In this document: one piece after another, positions 4,515 to 7,966 of the stretch | Layout of the letters: every line of letters begins with the position of its first letter | How positions within the stretch are numbered: the first letter of the stretch is position 1 | Assembly: GCA_002383405.1 (NCBI GenBank) | Contig: DFYS01000160.1 | Location: 1 to 7,966 of the forward strand | Reading direction: 5' to 3' | From: Moorella sp. UBA4076 | Lineage (GTDB): Bacteria > Bacillota > DSM-521 > Neomoorellales > Neomoorellaceae | Length of the DNA stretch: 7,966 nt | Program-made: the position numbers and the translations under genes | The notes under the pieces: model-generated | The model's database searches: none | What the model saw: the letters and a program-made list of their open reading frames with translations, nothing else | Told to the model about the DNA's origin: nothing

Positions 4515-5426
4515 CTATACGAGATAATCGTTGAGCTGTCCTATATCACTTATTTCGAATATATTATCAGCTATAGTATCCAGGGTTGCGTCATTCTGTT
4601 TCTTTATCTTCTTTATATAATCACCTGACAGTGCCGTCCCGAACTTCTTCTGCAACAGCTTGATTATCAAATCAGCCTTGCCTTTCTCAACCCCTTTCTC
4701 AACCCCTTTCTTAACACCTTTCTCAACACCTTTCTTAAAAATCCTTCGATATCCCGCCGATTCTTCCAAATTAAGCATTCTTTCCACCCCCTCAAAGATA
4801 CGTCCTATTATGTCTTCCGAGAATACCAGCCCCGCAAATACCTCTGCCCTTGCTACTGTCTCCCGCTTTTCCTCCATTTTGAATGGCGCATCTATGATAT
4901 CCTTTATGCATCGTTTCAAAAACTTCGCTTCTTCGGTTTTACGCCTCTGCCTGTCAGTCAACGGTAACAGGGAATAGAGAAGAGGGTTATTGCTCGCTTT
5001 GAGCTCTTCATACGCTATACCGCCTATGTCTACCACCTTATACCGGTAATCCAGTCTATTCGTCGTCCCAAAGTCATATGCTATCTCATCGACCATATCG
5101 GGCTCTTTTCGCCCCAGGTATATGACCATCTGGTATACGGGCAAAGCGTATTGTTCGCCTATTTCAGCTGCATATCTTAGCATCCGATATCTCATATTCC
5201 TGTCATTGCTGCTTTGAAACTCGATATGCATGGCTATAGTATGCCCTTCCATCTGGCCCTTCATGACCAGATCGCTTCTTTTGCTCTGAAATCTGCTAAA
5301 TTCTATTTTGAGATCTTCTGCCTGCTCTACTTTTATACTGCCGAAGTAATTTACGAGCACCTCCCTGCCATTGCCGAATAGATCTTTGACCGTTACATCG
5401 TAAACGTTGCCTTTCTGTTTAGCCAT
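4515..5426 (-). CDS. Rpn-family recombination-promoting nuclease / putative transposase (PD-(D/E)XK fold)
   Basis: This 303-residue protein has the layout of the Rpn/YhgA-like family, which are PD-(D/E)XK nucleases that promote RecA-independent recombination in E. coli and are often annotated as putative transposases. The N-terminal nuclease core shows KDLFGN, then D52 in KRSDLVMKG and E69-x-Q71 in MHIEFQSSND, the expected D...ExQ catalytic set, followed by RYMLRYAAEIGEQY-like helices and YQMVIYLG. Residues 231-249 are a tandem GVEKG repeat, and residues 250-303 (LIIKLLQKKFG.. to LNDYLV) resemble the DUF4351-type tail of these proteins, so it looks complete. I chose ATG 5426, with AGGGGTG just upstream; the frame extends to 5507 but that stretch contains promoter-like sequence. 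It is visibly richer in AT than glmS and the permease, fitting lateral acquisition. No linked immunity or partner gene is seen. Confidence 0.85.
   Translation of the reverse strand: MAKQKGNVYDVTVKDLFGNGREVLVNYFGSIKVEQAEDLKIEFSRFQSKRSDLVMKGQMEGHTIAMHIEFQSSNDRNMRYRMLRYAAEIGEQYALPVYQMVIYLGRKEPDMVDEIAYDFGTTNRLDYRYKVVDIGGIAYEELKASNNPLLYSLLPLTDRQRRKTEEAKFLKRCIKDIIDAPFKMEEKRETVARAEVFAGLVFSEDIIGRIFEGVERMLNLEESAGYRRIFKKGVEKGVKKGVEKGVEKGKADLIIKLLQKKFGTALSGDYIKKIKKQNDATLDTIADNIFEISDIGQLNDYLV
4680..4736 (-). repeat. 12-nt tandem repeat coding for GVEKG units
   Basis: About four to five units of a 12-nt repeat (core CCTTTCTCAACC/A on the plus strand) encode K-G-V-E/K. Because the period is a multiple of three, unit gain or loss changes only the length of the linker between nuclease core and C-terminal domain. 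Confidence 0.85.
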
Positions 5427-5478
5427 GCTTACACCCCTAATTATACCACAATCTTGGCCCCGGTCATTTAACAGTTTT

Positions 5479-5507
5479 ACTATACTACAATTTAGATAAA
5501 AAGGCAA
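5479..5507 (-). promoter_or_regulatory. Candidate promoter of the Rpn-family gene
   Basis: TTGCCT (5502-5507) and TATAGT (5479-5484) are 17 nt apart on the minus strand, giving a leader of about 45 nt. A second, extended -10 (TGGTATAAT, with TATAAT at 5440-5445) is closer, but would start transcription only about 7 nt before ATG 5426 and so would lose the ribosome site. The upstream promoter is therefore preferred. Confidence 0.4.
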
Positions 5508-5557
5508 ACATATTTTCCCACAACATCTCCCGACTCTAACAGTTCAACAGAGCAAAG

Positions 5558-5592
5558 ATCTCCTGCAATCGTTGGAATCACAGGAGATTTTG
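5558..5592 (+). terminator. Hairpin with short U-tract, plus-oriented
   Basis: ATCTCCTG (5558-5565) pairs with CAGGAGAT (5581-5588) around a 15-nt loop, followed on the plus strand by TTTTGG. No plus-strand gene precedes it, so it may be a mobile-element border or simply add to insulation between glmS and the Rpn-family gene. Confidence 0.35.
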
Positions 5593-5594
5593 GA

Positions 5595-5633
5595 TGTATA
5601 AATAAAACCCTGCAGCAACTAACTGCAGGGTTT
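5595..5633 (-). terminator. Intrinsic terminator of glmS
   Basis: A perfect 11-bp stem pairs AAACCCTGCAG (5605-5615) with CTGCAGGGTTT (5623-5633) around a 7-nt loop. On the minus strand it is followed by TATTTATA. It lies 110 nt beyond the glmS stop. Confidence 0.85.
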
Positions 5634-5650
5634 ATCATCACTCAAATTAG

Positions 5651-5719
5651 ATTCTCAAACTTTACTAAAACCATTCGCGAACTCTATTGTCTGATTCGCA
5701 AACTTCACTAACACCGACA
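5651..5719 (-). repeat. Three degenerate 22-nt tandem units, possible insertion-sequence end
   Basis: Units at 5651-5672, 5673-5693 and 5694-5715 each start ATTC(T/G)C(A/G)AACT. The first and third differ at only a few positions over 22 nt. Reading the minus strand from 5719 gives TGTCGGTGTTAG, then GTTTGCGAATCA, then GTTCGCGAAT: a TG-ended terminus with internal repeats, as in IS21-type elements. No transposase is adjacent. Confidence 0.5.
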
Positions 5720-5742
5720 CAGTAACCCGCCAGCTAATGCCC

Positions 5743-7563
5743 CTACTCCACCGTCACGCTCTTGGCCAGGTTGCGCGGTTTGTCGACGTCGCAGCCGCGG
5801 GCGACGGCGGTGTAGTAGGCCAGCAGCTGCAGGGGCACCACCGTCGCCACCGGCGCCAGGAGAGAGGGCACCGGCGGCAGGTAAAGGACGGCGTCGGCCT
5901 CCTGCGCCACCGCCGTGTTGCCGGCCTGGGTCAGGGCCAGGACCCAGGCGCCGCGGGCCTTGACTTCCTTGATGTTGCTGAGCATCTTCTCCCGCAGCTC
6001 TGCCTGGGTGGCCAGGGCGATGACCGGCGTACCTTCTTCGACCAGCGCCAGGGTGCCGTGCTTCAGCTCTCCGGCGGCATAGGCTTCGGCGTGGAGGTAG
6101 GAAATCTCCTTCAGCTTCAGCGAGCCCTCCAGGGAGACGGGGTAATCCAGACCGCGGCCGATGAAAAAGGCGTGCCGGTGGGGTGCTATCTGCCCGGCCA
6201 GCTCTCTGATGCGGGGCTCGAGCTTCAGAGACTCTTCCACATAGCCGGGCAGGTCTTTAAGGCCGGTGGCGATTTCTGGAGCCCAGGGGGCACCGCCCCT
6301 TTGCTCGCCCAGGTACAGGGCCAGGAGGTACAGGGACGCCACCTGGGTGAGATAGGCCTTGGTGGAAGCCACAGCGACCTCCGGGCCGGCCCAGGTATAG
6401 ATAACGTGGTCGGCTTCGCGGGCGACCGAACTGCCGACGACGTTGGTGATAGCCAGCACCGGTGCGGCGGCCTTTTTGGCCTCCCGCAGGCTGGCCAGGG
6501 TATCGGCCGTCTCTCCCGACTGGCTGATGACCAGGCCCAGGGTGTGCGCATCGAGGATCGGGTCCCGGTAGCGAAACTCGGAAGCGACGTCGTCTTCCAC
6601 CGGCAGGCGCAGCAGTTTCTCCAGCAGGTATTTACCGACCATACCGGCGTAATGGGCCGTGCCGCAGGCGATAATGGCTATTTTCTGCAGGTCGCGGACC
6701 TGCGCCGGTGTCAGGTGGACCTCTTCCAGGTTGACGCGGCCGTCGGCCCCGAGGCGGCCTTTAAGGGTATCCCGCAGCGCCCGGGGCTGCTCGTGGATCT
6801 CTTTGAGCATAAAGTGGGCGTAGCCGCCCTTTTCCGCCGCCTGCAGGTCCCATGCGACGTGGAAGACCTGCTTGGCTTTGCGGCTGCCGTCGGTGTTGTA
6901 GACGCCGGCGCCGCGGGGGGTGATATGGACTACTTCGCCGTTCTCCAGGATGTAGTTATCGCGGGTATAGGGCAGCAGGGCCGGGATATCGGAAGCCAGG
7001 TAAGTCTCCCCCGCGGCCAGGCCGACGATGAGGGGGCTGTCCTGGCGTGCGGCTACCATTTCCTCGGGGTGATGGACACTGACCACGGCCATGGCGTAGG
7101 AACCGCGTAAAAGCGGCAGCATCTTCAATACCGCCTGGAGAAGGTCACCGCTGTAATACTCCTCCACCAGGTGGGCCAGGACTTCGGTATCCGTCTCAGA
7201 AATGAAGCGGTGACCCCCGGCCGCCAGCTGCTCCCGTATTTCCTGGTAATTCTCGATAATGCCGTTATGGACGACGGCAAATTTACCACTGCAGTCCAAA
7301 TGGGGATGGGCGTTAACATCAGAGGGCCGGCCGTGGGTCGCCCAGCGGGTATGGCCGATCCCTACCCGCGCTGCGGCCATACCGCCGTTGAGACGGCTCT
7401 TTAGAGCAGCCAGCTTGCCAACGCTCTTCTCCATCACCAGCCCACCGTCCTGCAATACGGCGATACCGGCCGAATCATAGCCCCGGTACTCCAACCTTTC
7501 CAGTCCCTGAACCAATATGGGGACTGCCGGGCGCGGACCCAGATAACCAACGATTCCGCACAT
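5743..7563 (-). CDS. glmS: Glutamine--fructose-6-phosphate aminotransferase (isomerizing), GlcN-6-P synthase
   Basis: This complete 606-residue enzyme (E. coli GlmS is 609) makes glucosamine-6-phosphate from fructose-6-phosphate and glutamine, the first step to UDP-GlcNAc for peptidoglycan. The N-terminal class II glutaminase starts MCGIVGYLG, with C2 as nucleophile, then IGHTRWATHG at about 69-78, HNGIIENY at about 99-106 and SETDTEV. The C-terminal isomerase has two SIS domains: the first with ACGTAHYAG, SQSGETADT and STKAYLTQ, the second with GRGLDYPVSLEGSLKLKE, HAEAYAAGELKHGTLAL and the terminal DKPRNLAKSVTVE with its catalytic lysine. No key residue is missing. ATG 7563 gives the required Met-Cys start, with AAAGGGAGAG about 10 nt upstream. 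It is a monocistronic unit here, ended by the terminator at 5595-5633. Many Firmicutes control this gene by a self-cleaving leader ribozyme; none is recognisable here. Confidence 0.98.
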   Translation of the reverse strand: MCGIVGYLGPRPAVPILVQGLERLEYRGYDSAGIAVLQDGGLVMEKSVGKLAALKSRLNGGMAAARVGIGHTRWATHGRPSDVNAHPHLDCSGKFAVVHNGIIENYQEIREQLAAGGHRFISETDTEVLAHLVEEYYSGDLLQAVLKMLPLLRGSYAMAVVSVHHPEEMVAARQDSPLIVGLAAGETYLASDIPALLPYTRDNYILENGEVVHITPRGAGVYNTDGSRKAKQVFHVAWDLQAAEKGGYAHFMLKEIHEQPRALRDTLKGRLGADGRVNLEEVHLTPAQVRDLQKIAIIACGTAHYAGMVGKYLLEKLLRLPVEDDVASEFRYRDPILDAHTLGLVISQSGETADTLASLREAKKAAAPVLAITNVVGSSVAREADHVIYTWAGPEVAVASTKAYLTQVASLYLLALYLGEQRGGAPWAPEIATGLKDLPGYVEESLKLEPRIRELAGQIAPHRHAFFIGRGLDYPVSLEGSLKLKEISYLHAEAYAAGELKHGTLALVEEGTPVIALATQAELREKMLSNIKEVKARGAWVLALTQAGNTAVAQEADAVLYLPPVPSLLAPVATVVPLQLLAYYTAVARGCDVDKPRNLAKSVTVE

Positions 7564-7601
7564 CTTAACTTCACTCTCCCTTTAGTTTTAAGGTAGGGTT
7601 T

Positions 7602-7704
7602 GTGCCCAGCACTCAACCGCTAATAAAGCAGCTCTAAAAATGGAAACCATCCTGATCTGGCTGCCTACCAGGGAGCGAGCTGATCATGATTGAGTGCCGG
7701 GTGC
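7602..7704. repeat. Imperfect inverted repeat in the glmS leader
   Basis: The minus-strand sequence TTGAGTGCTGGGCAC (7616-7602) recurs on the plus strand as TTGAGTGCCGGGTGC (7690-7704). In the minus transcript these arms could form a stem of about 11-12 bp with one G-U pair around a 73-nt loop, ending about 40 nt before the glmS start. Confidence 0.5.
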
Positions 7705-7756
7705 CGGCAGCAGGAAGGACGCCGGCGGCTGCGGAGCAGGCTTCGCGACACTCAAT
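7689..7756. repeat. 68-bp GC-rich unit bounded by a perfect 8-bp inverted repeat
   Basis: ATTGAGTG (7689-7696) and CACTCAAT (7749-7756) bound a GC-rich core with several GCCGG blocks. Partial copies of the same terminal motif occur at 7602-7616 (inverted) and 7828-7841 (TTTAGTGCCGGATG, direct). It resembles a small dispersed palindromic element; mobility is inferred. Confidence 0.45.
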
Positions 7757-7848
7757 TACAAAGCCGGCGGCCGGCGGACAGATATCATTTTACCCGTGCC
7801 TGCCCGCTCCCATTGAGCCATCCGTGGTTTAGTGCCGGATGTTCTGCC

Positions 7849-7876
7849 TGCTTCCTGCCTCTTGCTTCCTGCTTCT
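7849..7876. repeat. 14-nt pyrimidine-rich tandem repeat, two copies
   Basis: TGCTTCCTGCCTCT (7849-7862) is followed directly by TGCTTCCTGCTTCT (7863-7876), identical at 13 of 14 positions. Confidence 0.8.
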
Positions 7877-7895
7877 ATTTAATGGGAGAAGTAAA

Positions 7896-7964
7896 GGGTT
7901 ACCCGGCGCCCTTTGTCCCCGGGATTGCTCCCGGGTTTTGCAACGCCTTTGACGGCCGTAACCC
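7896..7964. other. Nested stem structure near the right edge, terminator-like on the plus strand
   Basis: An outer stem pairs GGGTTAC (7896-7902) with GTAACCC (7958-7964), an inner one pairs GGCG (7905-7908) with CGCC (7944-7947), and a central hairpin pairs CCCGGGA (7918-7924) with TCCCGGG (7929-7935), followed on plus by TTTT. On the minus strand the central loop is GCAA, a GNRA tetraloop. It could be an intrinsic terminator for a plus-strand transcript or a structured RNA; no known class is recognised. Confidence 0.35.
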
Positions 7965-7966
7965 GG

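Larger units (their letters stand above)
7564..7966. other. Gene-free glmS upstream region with repeats and hairpins
   Basis: No protein-coding gene is credible across 403 nt. It contains inverted and direct copies of a TTGAGTGCCGGG-like motif, four GCCGGC palindromes between 7703 and 7775, a 6-bp hairpin CATCCG/CGGATG near 7819-7842, a pyrimidine-rich 14-nt tandem repeat, and a structured segment at 7896-7964. I searched the minus strand for the glmS ribozyme landmarks (AGCGCC at the cleavage site followed by GAACT, then GACGAGG) and did not find them. No promoter hexamer pair was convincing enough to place. Confidence 0.6.

Noticed and set aside
5427..5507. N-terminal extension of the Rpn-family protein to 5507
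   Set aside because: The extension covers promoter-like -10 sequences and does not resemble the family start, whereas MAKQKGNVYDVTVKDLFG does.
4184..5719. Possible 1.5-kb element bounded by TGTCGGCGTAACTG (4184-4197) and its inverted match at 5706-5719, enclosing the Rpn-family gene
   Set aside because: Only 11 of 14 positions match, a level expected about once by chance in a window this size, and no target-site duplication flanks the ends.
5737..7110. 457-codon open frame on the plus strand opposite glmS
   Set aside because: It is a GC-rich antisense shadow of an unambiguous glmS, with no ribosome site or recognisable domain.
7896..7910. GGGCGCC on the minus strand as a glmS ribozyme cleavage-site core
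   Set aside because: It is not followed by the GAACT and GACGAGG elements of the ribozyme and sits about 340 nt from the start codon.

Overview
The window reads as a moderately GC-rich, spore-forming, thermophilic Clostridia-type chromosome (Moorella-like). This is inferred from GC-rich genes with strong AGGAGG-type ribosome sites, a cysteine-containing multi-LysM protein of spore-surface type, and protein styles typical of that group. No 16S rRNA or other taxonomic marker is present. Every gene I can support lies on the minus strand, so the window is read from right to left.

Layout, right to left. (a) 7564-7966 is a repeat- and hairpin-rich leader or intergenic region with no gene. (b) 7563-5743 is glmS, a complete GlcN-6-P synthase, followed by an intrinsic terminator at 5595-5633. 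Between stop and terminator lie three degenerate 22-nt units that resemble the end of a transposable element. (c) 5426-4515 is an AT-richer Rpn/PD-(D/E)XK nuclease-family gene with an in-frame GVEKG repeat, followed by a terminator at about 4351-4395. (d) 4077-2642 is a two-gene operon encoding an ArsP/DUF318-type membrane permease and a tiny CxxC thioredoxin-like protein, behind a good sigma-A promoter. (e) 2259-1936 is an ArsR-family repressor with a Cys-x-Cys metal-site motif, its own promoter and a terminator. (f) 1864-1751 is a possible 37-codon ORF with a perfect SD but an ATA in start position. (g) 1585-881 is a four-LysM protein with a possible SigK-like promoter and a terminator. (h) 574-218 is a PadR-family regulator behind a near-perfect promoter, followed by what looks like an N-terminally truncated second permease running off the left edge.

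How it fits together. The permease, thioredoxin-like protein and ArsR regulator form a metal/metalloid-responsive module. The permease promoter and the arsR promoter share a similar AT-rich block around and after the -10, a candidate ArsR operator. The PadR gene carries three cysteines in its DNA-binding half and sits beside a relic of the same permease family, so it may be the regulator of a lost or rearranged second efflux system. glmS and the Rpn gene appear unrelated to this module.

No clearly new multi-gene system is visible. The most useful leads are the absence of a recognisable glmS ribozyme in a long structured leader, the 37-codon ORF, the tandem duplication across the thioredoxin stop codon, the shared putative ArsR operator, and two same-orientation copies of an insertion-sequence-end-like motif.
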